A DNA stretch of 64,000 nucleotides, taken from Taeniopygia guttata. Lineage: Eukaryota > Chordata > Aves > Passeriformes > Estrildidae. The notes under the pieces were generated by a model. That model worked only from the letters and a program-made list of their open reading frames with translations. It was not told where the DNA came from and did not search any database. Positions within the stretch are counted from its first letter, which is position 1, and each line of letters starts with the position of its first letter. This document shows, piece by piece, positions 51,230-64,000 of the stretch. Both the position numbers and the translations under genes were made by a program. The stretch spans positions 101,277,001 to 101,341,000 of the forward strand of contig NC_133026.1 of NCBI RefSeq assembly GCF_048771995.1, written 5' to 3'.

Positions 51230-51690
51230 TTATTTCATAGTGAACTGTGGGTTCTGGAACGAGACAGTTGTATTGATATGGTAGTGTTAGAATTCTCCAG
51301 AGGGTTTGATATAATAAAGCACACTCTGAAAAAAAAGGTTACGATTCTCACGGGACAACCAGTGTACACACCATGTAGAATTAAAGTTAGATTGAAGAGG
51401 TCTTGAAATGCAGCTGATACCAGCCTGTCAGAGCTGGGTGCCTTGAGCAGGTTCCAAAGGGATCATTAAAGTACTTCAATGCTCTTTTTAAAATCAATTG
51501 TGTAGATGATGATACAGAATCCTCGCCTGGATGGTTTAAAGATGACATAAAGATCGACCAGGGAGTATAATGAATACAAGTTGCTTTACAGAGAGCACCT
51601 CATTACCTAATTAAATGCAATTACAGAGTCCAAAGAACTGTGATTCAGAAGAGACACATCTATAACTAGGAGTCATTACCAGTTCCAGTC
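51230..51690 (+). mobile_element. Old CR1-like LINE remnant (reverse transcriptase region)
   Basis: Weak, interrupted similarity to the part of CR1 that follows the RT core: GAGGGTTTGATATAATAAAG, then GGTTCCAAAGGGATCATTAA, AAGATGACATAAAGATCGAC and GTGATTCAGAAGAGACACA. Order and spacing fit an ancient copy, but each match is imperfect. Borders are approximate. Confidence 0.45.
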
Positions 51691-53353
51691 TTTGCCAGCA
51701 TTGAGTATTCTTCAGCGGACTACCTGGTCTTGGCATGTGGTTTTGGCTGTGCCGTCCACTGTATTCTGATTAACTCTTTAGGGGTCATCTCAGGCATGTC
51801 TGAATTGGATTTAATCCAGCTGATTCCAATTGCATTTGATCTTGCTTACTCTCTGTCTTGGTAGATGAGGGATGCAAAGAATAGCTGAAAGTTCATTGTA
51901 GGTAATCATCTTGAAATCAAACATTAAGGCTATGTTTTAGGAGGAAGGAGCAAAGGGAAACAGAAGTGACATTATTAATAGGAATGACATTACTAGAATA
52001 CTAGTCTTAATTTTTTCATAGCTATGCTATTAAAAGCATGTGGAGATATGATTGAAAGATGCAGAAAGGTACAAGGCAATGCCAGCATGAGGTCTGTAGA
52101 TATCGCTCAGTTTATTAATTCCTAACTCTTAGGGAATTTGAAAGAACAGAGAATACTTTTCCAGCTGTAGCCTGTGTTCATAGGTTCACTTCCAAGTTCA
52201 TTACTTGCTTAGAGTCTGGGCTAAAAGTCTGCCCTCTCTCCAGTCTGTACACTGAAGCAGTTTCTCTCGATAGGCTGATAGACTAGGTTATCTTTGTAGG
52301 TCCCTTCCAAAGGAAACATTCTAATCTAGTACAGTCTCTTCTGTTCTTCGGAGTTAACCCTGTCACTGACTCTTTTTCCTCGGGCTTCCCCCTGCTCCCA
52401 GCTTGATTTTTAAGTAGTCCATATCCTGTGACTACTTTTAGTGAAAGCCTATTGGCCACCTGGAACAAATATCAGGCAAGGTGAGCAAAGGAGATTAACT
52501 AACTAAGTCCTGCAGAAGCAATTTAATAATACCGTGGGGTTTTTTTTAGAAGTTAAACCTGAATGATTTTGGAAAATATGTTAGTCATTATATATTACTC
52601 TAAAAACCCTCTATAATTACCTTTTCATTTTCACTGACTTCACTGATAGCAGAGGGTGGACCACTAATGATCTTTGGCTACATGGTGCTTTTTTCCTTTC
52701 AATGAAAGGACAATAGATAATTACAGCTTATTAATGGACAAGAGAACAGTTATATATATACAGGAAAAAATTTTAGGGTCTCATTGAAAGATGCAAGGGG
52801 GAATTTTCAATGCATAGAGGCATTCTGTTTATCAAAGGACTTGTTTCTTTTCTTTCCTTCAAACACTGATTCTTTGGAAGCTCAGTGATATTTTGCATGC
52901 TGTATTATTTTGTTATGTAGCAGTGTGCAAGGATTTGCATCGTATGGAAAGAGAAATCTGCCAAAAGTCAAAGATGTTTCTGATTTGGTTTATTAACTCT
53001 AGTTCAATTGTGTTGATCTTTTTCAGTTAATTGCAGATTTGAAAATGGGAATTGGAAGTGTGATGTCAAATGGCCCTGCCACTGGAAAACTCTTGTAACC
53101 TGTCAGCATCCTGGATGACATTTCAATGTGTACTTTTGTTATTTTTAAAAATCAATTTTTTAGATAACTTCAGTGACAACAAACTTTATTTGAGTTTCCA
53201 GGATATTTTATAAGTCTTGAGGCTGCAAAAACTCATATATCTCATTAATAGAGCTAGACCACCTGCCTTCTGCTTTTCTGCTTTGAACAGTACATTAGGT
53301 GTTAAGAAGGGATAAAACTGTGCTGTAAATTGTAGCTATTTTTTGCACTACAA

Positions 53354-53375
53354 TTTTTTTTTTTTTTTTTTTTTT
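53354..53375. repeat. Poly-T tract
   Basis: An uninterrupted run of about 22 T with no recognised retroelement attached. Confidence 0.9.
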
Positions 53376-54069
53376 ATGGAAGAGAAATATGTCCTTTCCC
53401 CCAGGCCCTAACAAAAATTGCTATGAATCAGAAGTGCAATTTGAGATTATGTTATTCCCATTTCAAAAGGAGTTTTGAGAAGAGTGGACACATGGAAGAT
53501 GCAAAACTACTGGAGTCTTTACAAACAACAAATTCTGAACTGTAATACAATGGGGGTATTTAAAATTTATTTTATTATGTATTACTAAAAAGATGCACCA
53601 CAAGATGGCTCTCTAACAACAAAAATAGTCACAAAATCCAGCGATCATTCTTAAAATAGTTACTGAGCTCTAAGTGAGGGCAAATTCACCAACACAAACC
53701 TGTATGTGGTGCTGTTGGAACTGAGGAGAAACACTTTAGGCACACAGGCAACGCCACATGGATCCTTGTTTTTTTCCTGCAGGTTGTTATTTGCTTACAG
53801 GAAGCAAGTAGAATATAATAGCACCCTCTTAAAAGTTCAACAGCAAATAGCCATGGCTACAAGTCAACAGTGTATTTGTTACATGGCTGATGAGTGCAAC
53901 AGCAGAACTCAGGGGAATTTTTAGCTAAGAACAATTTCAAAATATTTTATACCAAATTTTGTGTGAAAAAAGTGAAGTATTTTATCTTAATTTGCAGAAT
54001 ACTGTTTTCTACTCTACTGTCCTTTTAAAAGGAAGATAAGCATGTTCCAAACTTTTATTTATAAAAAAA

Positions 54070-54073
<4 letters not shown>

Positions 54074-54108
<35 letters not shown>
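54074..54108. repeat. (TA)n microsatellite
   Basis: About 17 uninterrupted TA units after a poly-A run, the longest dinucleotide tract in the window and likely polymorphic. Confidence 0.95.
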
Positions 54109-54111
<3 letters not shown>

Positions 54112-55885
54112 AGAGCTATTATTTAACCAGCTTTCTTGCTGGAAACAAAAAATTGTATGCTAAAGTGAGGGGAGAAATATGCATGTGGAGAATGAATAGC
54201 AAATAAATGTGCATCAGTGGCAACTTGTGTGCAGTAATAGTCTTAAGCAGGTACAGAGAGAATTGACTAGTGGAAAAGGCCATCTCCCAGGAAATATGCA
54301 CTGATTTTGCTGGAGATGAAGCACCATACTTTTGTGTTCTTGTCCTTCATTTCATAGGTTACCATCAAAAAAACCTGAGCTTTCCTGCCTGTAGCAAAGG
54401 CTGAAACAAACTTCAGATTTTTTTAAATGCAGCATCTGTTTTTGGAGAGCCATTGAGTAGGTGTAGACAATCCCAGCACAGGACATTTCATGCCCCAGGC
54501 AACAAAAAGACAAAGACACTAGTCTAACCTAACTAGTTTAGTTGAGTCAAGCTATCCTTGGAGCTTAAGTGCAAATTTCACAACCCAGTGGAAGAAACAG
54601 GGTTAGCATCTTGCTGAGCAGATCAGAACACATGGAGGAACCAAGAGGAGAAAGTTGGCAGCTGACCTTAGCTGCTCCTCATCTCTTAGTGGCCAACACC
54701 TGCAACTCAGTAATTGCCCATGTGAGCACATAGGAATTGTAATAGGACAAAAATCAGCTTGAATTCATTCAGCTGCTTGAGTTTTCCCATAGATGGAACA
54801 GAAGAGCCCCTGTAGCCAGTTACCAGCTCTCAGCCAGGAGTTATACATTATCCAATTCATAGAAGGCAAAATAACAGATTAGTTTGAACTATCTTTAGCA
54901 GCTTGTTAAGATAACATGGCCTGAAATGAAGTGCTCCCATAGTCAGGCACAGCAGAGATGTGATGCTAGAATATCTTTTACCTTCATTTTCAGCTGCTAG
55001 CAGCTGCCTCAGACCCATACCTGACTGTGGAAAGGCTTAGGGAGTACTAATAAATCAAAGGCAGGCACAGATTTAATGTGTTAGTGGGTTTGCTGTGACT
55101 GAACTTGGGATAGAGAGCTTAGCCACAACTCAGTGTTATTATGGTTCTGATAGAGACCACTTCACAGAGGCTTGTGGTGCTAGTAATGAAATATAAGAGG
55201 ATTACTGTTTTGGACAGAGATTTATATCTAGTCTTCCTAGCTCTAATAAGAAATGGCCCTAAGCCACATAAAATGGGATTTAAGACTTCCCTAAAGTTTA
55301 GTTGTGTTCTGAATAGGGACTTTGGTACAGGGGAAGTATTTATAAACTTACGGATCCTGGAATGTCTGCTGTCTGAGACTCCCTAGCTCTCTCTATGGCT
55401 CCCTGTGGAGCAGTCCAGCAAAATTACTGTGATGAAAGTTCTGCCTTGCAATTCCTCATTCCTAACCCTGTCCATGTTTCTTATAAAGGGCTCTTGTTAC
55501 TGAGCTGGGCTCTTTGGTTACTGCCCTTTGGGTAAGTTATCTTGCACAGGGTGAGCTAAGGTCACAGATAATGCCAACAGAGTTCTCCTAATTTGATATG
55601 ATGTGACCATTGTTTGACTGCCCTTGTGAAATCATGGGATAGACTGTGTCTGTTGACTGACGCCAAGTGAGGTGATGTATTAGACACTGAAATGGCTGGA
55701 TTAAACTGGAAGTGATGGCTGATTCCTTCCCTTATCCTGATCAGTCTCTTCATTGGAAGTGTAACCTCCAGTTACAATCCAGTTGCACAATTTTATCTGA
55801 TTAAAGCAACCCATTGTAGGTGGCAATGAAATAAAAACGCATCCCTAAATCTGTGGAATGGACCAACCAGATTATATCCATTGTT

Positions 55886-57800
55886 ACAGAATCACAGAAT
55901 AGATGAGGTTAGAAGGTACCATTCCAGCAAGTGTTCAAGGCCAGGTTGGATGGGGCCCTGAGAAATCTATCTCGTGAGTGACATCCCTGCCCATGGTAGG
56001 GGGGTTGGAACTAGGTGATACTTAAGGTCCCTTCAAAACCCAAGACACTCTATGATTCTATGACCTTCAGGTACAACCCCATTGCACACCCATGTTTAGT
56101 CAGATCTTGAATTTCTCCACAGATGGAGTACCCACAACTGTTCAGGGCAACCTGATCCAGTGTTAGACCTCCTTTGTGGTAGAAATATGTTTTATCATGT
56201 TCAGATGGAATTTCATGTGGTTTAATGTGTCCTTTGACTCTTCTCTTGTCACTGGGCACCACTGACAGGAACCAGGCCCTGTCTTTTTCACTTGTTCTCA
56301 TAAGATATTTATATAAATTGATAAGTTACCCCTGAGACTTCTCCAGGCTGAGCAGTCCCATTTCTCTCAGCCTTTCCTTATATGAGAGATCCCGCCATCC
56401 CTTCATCATTTTAGTGGCCCTTAGCTGGGCTTGCTCCAGAAAGTCAAAATCTGTCAGCCCAGAAGTGAACCCAGCATGCGAGGTGCGGACCCATCAGTAC
56501 TGAATACACAGAAGGAATCATTTACCTGCTGGCAACATTCCTCCTAATTCAGCCCAGGACACTCTTGGCCTTTTTATTGCCACAGGGGTGCACTGCTGGC
56601 TCAGGGACAGCTTGTTATTCACCAGGAATCCAAGTGATTCCTTGGCAAAGCTGCTTTCCAGCCTCTTTCCCCCAGTGTGTGCTGCTGCTGCTGGAATTAT
56701 TCCTCTCTGTGTGTGGGACTCTGTACTCTCACTTCATGAGATTTGTCTTTACCCTGTTTTCCTGCCAAAGTCCCTCAACAGTGGCACAACCATCTGGTGT
56801 ATCAACCACTCCTCTCTTTTATATAATCTGTGAAATTGTAGAGGGTGAATTCTGCCCCATCACTGAGGACATTAATGAAGGTGTTGAACAGTATTGGCCC
56901 CAGTTTTGAGCCCCATGACTTGTGCCCCTAGGGATTTGCCTCCAGATGGACTTAGGACAACAGATCACAAAACTCTTGACCTGGTCATTCAGCTACCTTC
57001 AAATCCACATCACTGTCCACTTGTCGGACCTTTCTGTCAGCTGGTCCATGATGATATTACAGGACTTGAAGTCTTTATTTAGGGTAAACAGTGTCCACTG
57101 CTCTCCCCTTGTCCACTAGAGCAGTCTTATCAGTGTAGAAGGCTATCAGGTTGGTCAAACAATGTTCCTCCCATTGCAAATCCTTGTCGACTGTTCCCCA
57201 TAACCTTCTTGTCCTTTTTATATTTGGAAATGTTTTCCAGGAAGATTTTTTCCTAAACCTTGATAGAGACTAAGTTGAAACCGACTGTCCTGTATTTCTC
57301 TGGATAGTTATTCTGGGCTTCTTGAAGATAGGAGTGATATTTTCTCTATCAGTAATCTCTCCCTGTTGCCATGACTGTTCAAAGATAATAAAGAATGTCC
57401 TTTCAATATCAGCCAGCTCCCTCAGGAGTACAGCCTGTCAGGCCCCTGCAGTACCATCCACTTGGTTCTACTGCTCCCTAAACTGCTTCTCTTCCACTAG
57501 GGTGAGTCTTCCTGGCCCCAGACTTTTCCTCTGGTCTTAAGTGTCTGGCATTTCTGAAGGAAAAGAGGCTTAGGCAAAAAAGGCACCGAGTACCTCAGCC
57601 TGTCCACCTCATATGTCACCAGTTCCCTTGATCCATTAATCAGTGGGGCCATGTTTTCCATGTTGCTTATGAACTTGTAGAACCTTTTCTGGTAGTCCTT
57701 CACATCCCTTGCCAGACCCAACTCCAAGTCAGCCTCTATATGTCAGACTGTATGCTCCTCCTGGGATATCTGCCTCTGCTTCCACCCTTTTTACACTTAC
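55886..57800 (-). mobile_element. Long CR1 LINE copy, interrupted by a second CR1
   Basis: On the plus strand it begins with ACAGAATCACAGAATAGATG, is interrupted at about 55920-56068, and resumes with CAGATCTTGAATTTCTCCAC, TCTCTCAGCCTTTCCTTATA, GGCTATCAGGTTGGTCAAAC and CAGCCAGCTCCCTCAGGAG. It ends near CCTCCTGGGATATCTGCCTC. This covers the 3' region and much of the reverse transcriptase of ORF2 (minus strand). Near 57497-57727 a degraded frame still reads ARDVKDYQKRFYKFISN. Multiple stops and frameshifts show it is dead. It is the longest TE in the window. Confidence 0.9.
55920..56068 (+). mobile_element. CR1 LINE tail nested in the longer CR1
   Basis: A short plus-strand CR1 3' end (GGCCAGGTTGGATGGGGCCC, TGACATCCCTGCCCATGG, GGGGTTGGAACTAGGTGATA, ending CTATGATTCTATGACC at 56065) sits between two parts of the minus-strand CR1. 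AGGTAC occurs on both sides (55914-55919 and 56069-56074), a possible short target-site duplication. Confidence 0.8.
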
Positions 57801-60800
57801 CTGTCATAGCCATGTACCTGCTGAAAATGCTTCAGCAGACATGGAAATGAGCAACAAGATTCTTCATTCTCTACCAGCCTTTTGCAAGACAGGTTGTGCT
57901 GAGTTTGTCAGCTTCTCCTTTCATATGCTTGCACCTCTGGGTTTAGCATGGCTTTTACACCTAATTGCTGTCATCAGTTTCTGCCCCAGCATCACTGGAC
58001 TTTTTTGCCTTTCACTGTATTACAAGAACAATGTATTTTTAATATATAAACGATAAGGATAAAGAACACAATGAATATATCACCCATGTTATTTCATTTA
58101 TTTCTGTTTAAAAATTTGTTATTGAAACTCGAAATGACCGAAGTGACTTGGCCAGTCAGAATATGCAATCCACTGCACTGATCTTTGGCAAGTGATGTTT
58201 TGGGATGCACAGGGCACATTATCATTGCAGTTAGAATACCATGGAGTCAACTGGGAAAGATACCAGATAGAAGAAATCTCTTGATCTTGTTCTAGGTTAA
58301 AATTCACTAATATTTGCAGATTTAAATGAAGGAAAAACGTTATTTGTTGGGGTTTTTTTCTGAAAGATTAAAATATAGGATATTAAAAATGAAAACAATA
58401 ACAACGCTTTGGAAATAGATGTGTAACAGTATATTCTGTGCATTCTCAATAGTTAGCAATTCGAGTAAATTTAACACAAATGAAAATAAACAAAATAAAT
58501 TTTGTCTGTGGTATTCAAATGTTCTGCTGCTGTCTTGTGAAATTTACATTCTGTGACTCAAGTAATAATACTTGAAAATCTTAAGTGATAAAAACACAGT
58601 GGCTCATACAGAACACAGAAATTGCATCAACATGCACTCAACAAGTACAGTCATAATAGGGAATAACAGGAAGGATAATGATGGATATGCCGTCATTGCT
58701 TTTAGAGACAATGTGGGGATGGGAAGATACCTTTTTGCAAAAATACTTCATTAAAAAATATATATTGACTTAGTCAGCAGTGAATAATCTTTTTGGTGTT
58801 TTAAAGCATCAACCATCATATTTCATCTTGCGAGATCTGTATCATTAATTCATACATGCCTCCAGTGCATGTATGGACAATTTAACTTCCAAGTATTTCT
58901 GCAGCTGGACCTGCATTGGAATCGAGGATGCCTGTATGTCCTCACCAAATTCAGAACTGTTGACTTTCAGTGAGAATGTGAAACACTGAAGGTTGGGCTG
59001 CCAACACACCACATCAAAGCACATGTTCCAACAAGATGAAGATCAGCATCGGGCTGCCTCCAAGTGAGTAGCACTGAAGTGGGCAGTGCCTTCCTGGTTT
59101 TCTCTTGCAGTCATCCAGCTAGGAGAGATAAAGAATAGCCCTGAGGTTGTAGCACCAAATCCTAAAGTTAATTTCTCAAGAAAACATAAATGTTTTCGAA
59201 TGTGCACCATAAACTCCTCATGGGTGAAAAACTGCCAGTGTAAGAATTGAAGTTGAAAATTCCTGGGCTTTTGCCTGCTTGTCATGCAATATCTTTTTGT
59301 GTTGAATACAATTGTTTTCCTACTGGTAAATTTAAGGACACGCATATGCAGTGTTTGAATGTCCGAAAGTAGATTCTTGCACCTGGTACTGAGTATGGCA
59401 GGAAGAGCACGTTGTCTGGTTCTCTGTTATTGTGCCAAGCTTTTCAGATGTTCCTTTAAAATCAGTGGTCTATCAAGGTGTGTTCAGTACAAGCAATGTA
59501 TTTAGTTGTTTCCTAGTGAGGATGTAGCTATTAATGTAGGCTGCAATAAAAATGCTAAAACAGCATTAAAAAATCTGTTCATCTGGCAACAATATCTTTC
59601 AGGCTTGTATGCTACCACACACACTCATAACTGGTCTTCCAGGGTTAGTCCTCTGAGCTGGGTGCATGAACTCCTTAATACTGATAAGTAATCTGCAGCA
59701 GAACTAGTCCCCTGGAAGGAGTTACTCTCACACCTTAGTGCGGATAGGGCTTGGCAGATCTGTATTTGCATTGTGCAGTTGCAAATGCCACGGTGAAAGT
59801 TATTGTAGTGGGTAAATTTTGGCATGAAGGAGATTCCATAGCACAGTCATAGATAGCTGTGCATTGGACCAAGGCAGTGTTTTATACAAAATTCTGAAGT
59901 AAATCATAATAATACCTTATTTGCTTAATGTTAAGCTATCATCAATCCCATGCAAATTGTTAGCTATGCAACAAAACACCATGTAATTGTCATTACAATC
60001 TTAAGCCTCAGCAGTCTTGATTTTCAAAATACTAGTTCATCAATAAACAATTGTAAAAGCTTTAAGCTACAACAGGAATGCAGCAAAGAAGCTCTTTTCA
60101 TCTGTGATGTCAATAAACTGAGATGAGAAAAGAAACTAGATTCATCCAAATGACAAGCGGAGAGATATATTTTAACCATAATGAATATATGACATCTCTA
60201 TTAATGATTTATCTGCTTTCAACTTTAACAAACAGCTCTAGTGATAACAACTAAATTTTTTTTGCATTAGAAAAATAAACTGACACATAGCTAACATAGT
60301 CAATTAGAGCCTAGTTCAATATTCATAAATGCTAGCTTAGTGAATGGAAATTGTGTTGGTAATTATAACTAGAACTATTCATTTTCTTTTTTAAGAGTAG
60401 ATATCTAGGAATGCCATTTAGTCATTACTCAGAATTACTTGTTATCATTGATGAACTTAGTTTGTGCTTTCCTCTGGTACCAGACTGCATGCTAATGCCA
60501 ATCAACAGTGTAAATATGCAGAGAAAAAATATTTGGGATGCAAATTTTAAATAAGCCTGGTGTAATTTTCATTCTGATCCCATTGAGTCAGAAACTGCAA
60601 TGGCATCACCCTCTTCAAAAATGCTACCACTGGGGCAAAAGGGGATATCATCATGCTTAGAGAAATTCATCTCTATTCTTGTGACAAGAAATGCACTGCA
60701 AATGGGCATTTTTCCTATCCCTCAGTCCATTCCACTTGCTCCTATTCTTATACCAATTTTGAGCCGCTCACCCGTATCCTGCCCATTAGAGCTGGTTAGT

Positions 60801-63800
60801 ACGTGTTGTTCATTTATCATACAGGAAACAGGCTCCTTCACCAGTCAGATATTTTTACAGGAAGGTATCCATGTCAGCAAGGCTTTTTCTGAAGGCTTGA
60901 AAAGTGAGAGAGTAGAGCACTGTGTCCCATGGCAGCCTTGCCATCGCCAGGGGCCAGGCGTCAGAGACTGAAACCCAGCACTTCTGTTTTGTGCAAACAA
61001 CGGAAACAGGTTGTTTTTGTCCCTGTACAGAGAAAAAAGCACATCAGCAACAATAAATGTCACAACCTGAAGAGCTGCCACAAAACAGAAATGTCATCCT
61101 CTGGTCAAGTTTTGGAGACATTAGTGTGGGGATCTAACTCAGCATCTGAGACACACACATACACACACACACACACACACACATACAGAGAGAGAAAAAG
61201 ATGATGCAGCTGTTTTTCTGTAACTGGATTATAGATACATATTTTGACATCCTTATATTTCTAATACCTGTCTTAAGCTTTCCTGTAGTGTCTGTCATAA
61301 ACCTGTTTAGGTACCGCAGAGGAAATTTTGAAATACAAATACTCAATAATAACAATAACAATAAATATGAATGTCAGAAAGACAATTACTCCTATTTTTT
61401 GCTCTGAAAAGTTCTAACACGGTATCTATAAACGTCCCAATTGTTCTCTAACCTCAGTACATTTATCTATAGGGAGATTAATGCTCTTTTGAAGTTGTGG
61501 GTCATTTTTCAAAATGTTGGTTTCTTCCTGTTTTCTCTTCATTTTTCTCTGATGCCTCTTTATGGAGATGCTAGTTAGTACATTAGCTCTTTGCCTCTGA
61601 AGAGCTAGATGAAAGATTTTAACCTTTCACACTTGTCCCTTATATTTACTCAGTCATAAACCACAGAACACCTACCAGAAAAGCATGAGGAAACAGAGCA
61701 GAGCTGGAGCACATGGCTGGATAATGTTAGTACAGCTGCGAGGGAAACACTCACTAAAGCCAGCAGATCTGGTTAACCTGAGTTAGGCTTTCAGCACTGA
61801 GGTCAATGCATTGTCACAGCTGGACCAAGGGGAAATCAGGACTGAACCTCTTTTTTTCTGCTGGTTGCAGATTCAGTGCCTCATTCTAGCAAGACTGTAA
61901 GAAACGTCTCCCCACCTTTGAAGAACAGACATTAACCTTGAAGGATAGCTATTTGCATAAAATATGTTGCAAATACTGGATTTCTGAACACAGGCTTCTG
62001 TTAACATATTTCAATGGAAGCACATTTAAAAAAAAGATGGTTATTTGGAATTGTCACGCATTACAGTGAATACAAATACACTTTTATAAATGAATAAAAT
62101 GCTAAAGCTTCTTATGTTAGGATCTGTCACTCAGTCTCAGTGGAACTTTATCCTCTTCGTAAAGGCTTAAATTTTCTACCAAAATAAATATAAATCAGCA
62201 CCTCATTCTAAGTCATTGAAATGGTGGTTTGCTTTGCTTTTCTTGACAAAAATCAGATGGGATCCAGCTAGCAAGCTGGTGCTAAATGTCTTAATGGTGA
62301 GACTAATTACCTCTAATCATTTCAAACCCTGAGCCACTCCTACATAAAAAGGGAAAAACCAGGCATTGCTGTCTGCACCTTTCTGAGAAAAAAGTGTCTT
62401 TGGGCACAAAGCCCAGTGGAGGCGACAGCCTTGGAAAGAGGGGCCAGAAGAAATAATACAGTAAGTTTAGCCTAGCCTGAAAATGTTCTTTGTCCTGGTG
62501 GGGACCATGCAAGGCTCAGAAGGATGCTCCTGTGACCCTACAGGCATGCCTTAACCTAACTGGAAAGATGCACAGGAAGCAGGGAGGAAAATGACAGATA
62601 GTCCCTCCCATCATGGTGTGTGATAGGTTGTGCAAGTAAGCAGAGTGGTGCTGATCAGGAGCTGCAGAAAGGCTTTGAGAAGCTGTCTGGCAGGAAGAAG
62701 TGAGTGTGTTGTGTATGATGGCTTGCTCCCAGGAAGAGGGCCCTCAATCTCTTTTCCAATGAGGATATTTTATAGAAAGTCATAGCAAATATCAGGCCAG
62801 GCATCAGACAGTTCTGTGGTCTCACTGTCCTCAGATTTCAGAAATAGTGTGTATAGGCCATTTTGCTATTTACACTGGAAATCACAGCTTCCTAGCAGAG
62901 ACTGAGAAGGTTAAGTGAGATTTTTTTATCTTCTCTGGGAGTCCTGCTGGGCTGAGGTCCATGGTCTGCATGCAGGTGTTGATAGCGTCTCTGTTTGACA
63001 AGGAGACAGCAGATAGAAATCAAAATGGTTTTTCATTGTGAATGTGCTTTGTGACCACAGCCTCTGCAGTATGCATGAACCATCTCTGATCTTGTAACAA
63101 TAAGATGTAGAGAAAAATTTCCTTTGGAAAAACCCCAAAATTAACAGAGCTTTTAAAGTCAAGTGTCTATGCTTTTGCCCTGCTTCTTTCAGTTATTGTA
63201 AGAGTTGATAAAGACGCATTTGCTTCTCCCCTTCCCTCCCTCTTTCAGCTCTTCTTTCTTCCTGCTCTTCAAGCTCTGCTAGGGCCTGTCTGCTGTGCCT
63301 GAAGTACTCTTGCATTTTACTGCTTCCAAACAGCACTTAGGAAAAAGTTTCTGGACCAGAAAAAAGTGAATGGAAAGAAGGGGAACAAGGTATGTGTTAC
63401 AGGCGATTGTTTTCAAACTTTTCTGTCCCCTACAACACCATGCAATGAGATATTGATTATCCACATTAACAGAGACTTAAAACAGCTTGTATAAAGCAAA
63501 AATATAGCTAATGAAAACCATATGGCAATTAGGCTACCAGAACATTGAGTGAAAAAGTAATGGGGAAGGGAAATAAGGTCAGAAAAACTCTCAAGCCCCT
63601 TTAAACTGGGCTGTAAAATTATTGATTCCACTCTTCCTTCTCTGTGGGCTTCCAGAAGAAAATTTTGTCCACATTCAGCAAACAGCCACTGCAGGTTAAG
63701 TTGCCCAGTGGCCAGCCCTGAGGGACAATACCTGAAATCACAGTAGATGAATGCCTGTTAAAGCTTGAAAGTGAAACATCCCACCTGCTTAATTCCTTGG

Positions 63801-64000
63801 CTGAGAAATGAAAAACCTGGAATCAGAACAAGTTCCTGACTCATGAACTGAAAATGAGCACCTTTCGAGCAGTTCATTATTTCCAGGTGCTTTTCTCACC
63901 TGGAAGATAGACCTGAAGAAGTTCATTGACCAAGATGTGTCAGAATATCTCATTTGTTTGCAAGTTTATCCTGACCTAGTACACTCAATTTCTCAGTGAA
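57801..64000. other. Intergenic, no gene seen
   Basis: No exon recognised. It contains a (CA)n run (61150-61184), a 9 bp inverted repeat CATACATGC/GCATGTATG at 58851-58875, and an AT-rich, homeobox-motif-rich stretch at about 59900-60560 that could be a conserved enhancer. The 100-codon minus frame at 59043-59345 has no recognised family. Confidence 0.6.
61150..61184. repeat. (CA)n microsatellite
   Basis: CA units with two AT interruptions, followed by a short GA run. Confidence 0.95.

Larger units (their letters stand above)
49370..55885. other. Intergenic, mostly featureless
   Basis: Apart from the old CR1-like remnant at 51230-51690 it holds a poly-A run (51133-51155), a poly-T run (53354-53375) and a long (TA)n run (54074-54108). 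Short frames at 53706-53924 and 55141-55386 match nothing known to me. Confidence 0.6.

Noticed and set aside
53706..53924. Possible exon after TTTTTTTCCTGCAG
   Set aside because: The acceptor-like string is good, but the 72-codon frame has no family match, no downstream donor or poly(A) signal was found, and such strings are common in T-rich DNA.
56565..58056. Plus-strand frames of up to 115 codons
   Set aside because: Most are antisense to a dead CR1. The last one, just past its end, shows no family features.
42341..64000. 3' exons of PTPRM, the neighbour expected on this side
   Set aside because: No phosphatase-domain motif (such as HCSAG) or other PTPRM exon was found on either strand.
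1..64000. tRNA, rRNA, microRNA cluster or CRISPR-like spaced repeats
   Set aside because: No cloverleaf, rRNA similarity or regularly spaced repeat units were seen by eye. The direct repeats found occur only twice each.

Overview
The window is vertebrate nuclear DNA, almost certainly from a bird. The evidence is a single spread-out multi-exon gene with GT/AG introns, a CpG-island promoter in AT-rich surroundings, many CR1 LINE fragments of several ages carrying the typical avian ATTCTRTGA-type 3' ends, and one solo LTR of an avian retrovirus-like family. No operons, bacterial genes or CRISPR arrays are present. Nearly all open reading frames here are short chance frames or pieces of CR1.

The one gene that can be assembled with confidence is RAB12, a small GTPase of the endolysosomal system, on the minus strand. 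Its start codon is at 41521 inside a CpG island (about 41030-41900) and its stop codon is at 20223-20225. Six coding exons (41278-41521, 30140-30200, 22248-22386, 21638-21727, 20618-20722, 20223-20336) join in frame into 753 nt including the stop, or 250 residues. All five G motifs, the switch II serine that LRRK2 phosphorylates in mammals, and a C-terminal Cys-Cys are intact. A 3' UTR of up to about 2 kb probably runs to near 18190.

Layout. 1-18190: gene-free flank downstream of RAB12, with a solo LTR (7516-8048), an old CR1-like remnant (about 12640-12930) and a CR1 with ORF2 and 3' segments (about 16020-16945). 18190-41521: RAB12, with an 11 kb first intron, a 7.8 kb second intron (holding a CR1 at 28026-28407) and three short introns. 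41030-41900: CpG island. 41961-64000: upstream flank with CR1 pieces at 41961-42340, 42744-42912, 48575-49369 and 51230-51690, and a 1.9 kb CR1 at 55886-57800 that is itself interrupted by another CR1. One unassigned exon-like reading frame lies on the minus strand at 46585-46763.

I found no convincing undescribed system. The points most worth checking are the RAB12 leader (a uORF whose stop overlaps the main AUG, and a long in-frame upstream extension), a CR1 tail only about 440 bp from the RAB12 start codon, the unassigned exon at 46585-46763, and several AT-rich, homeodomain-motif-rich stretches that could be conserved enhancers.
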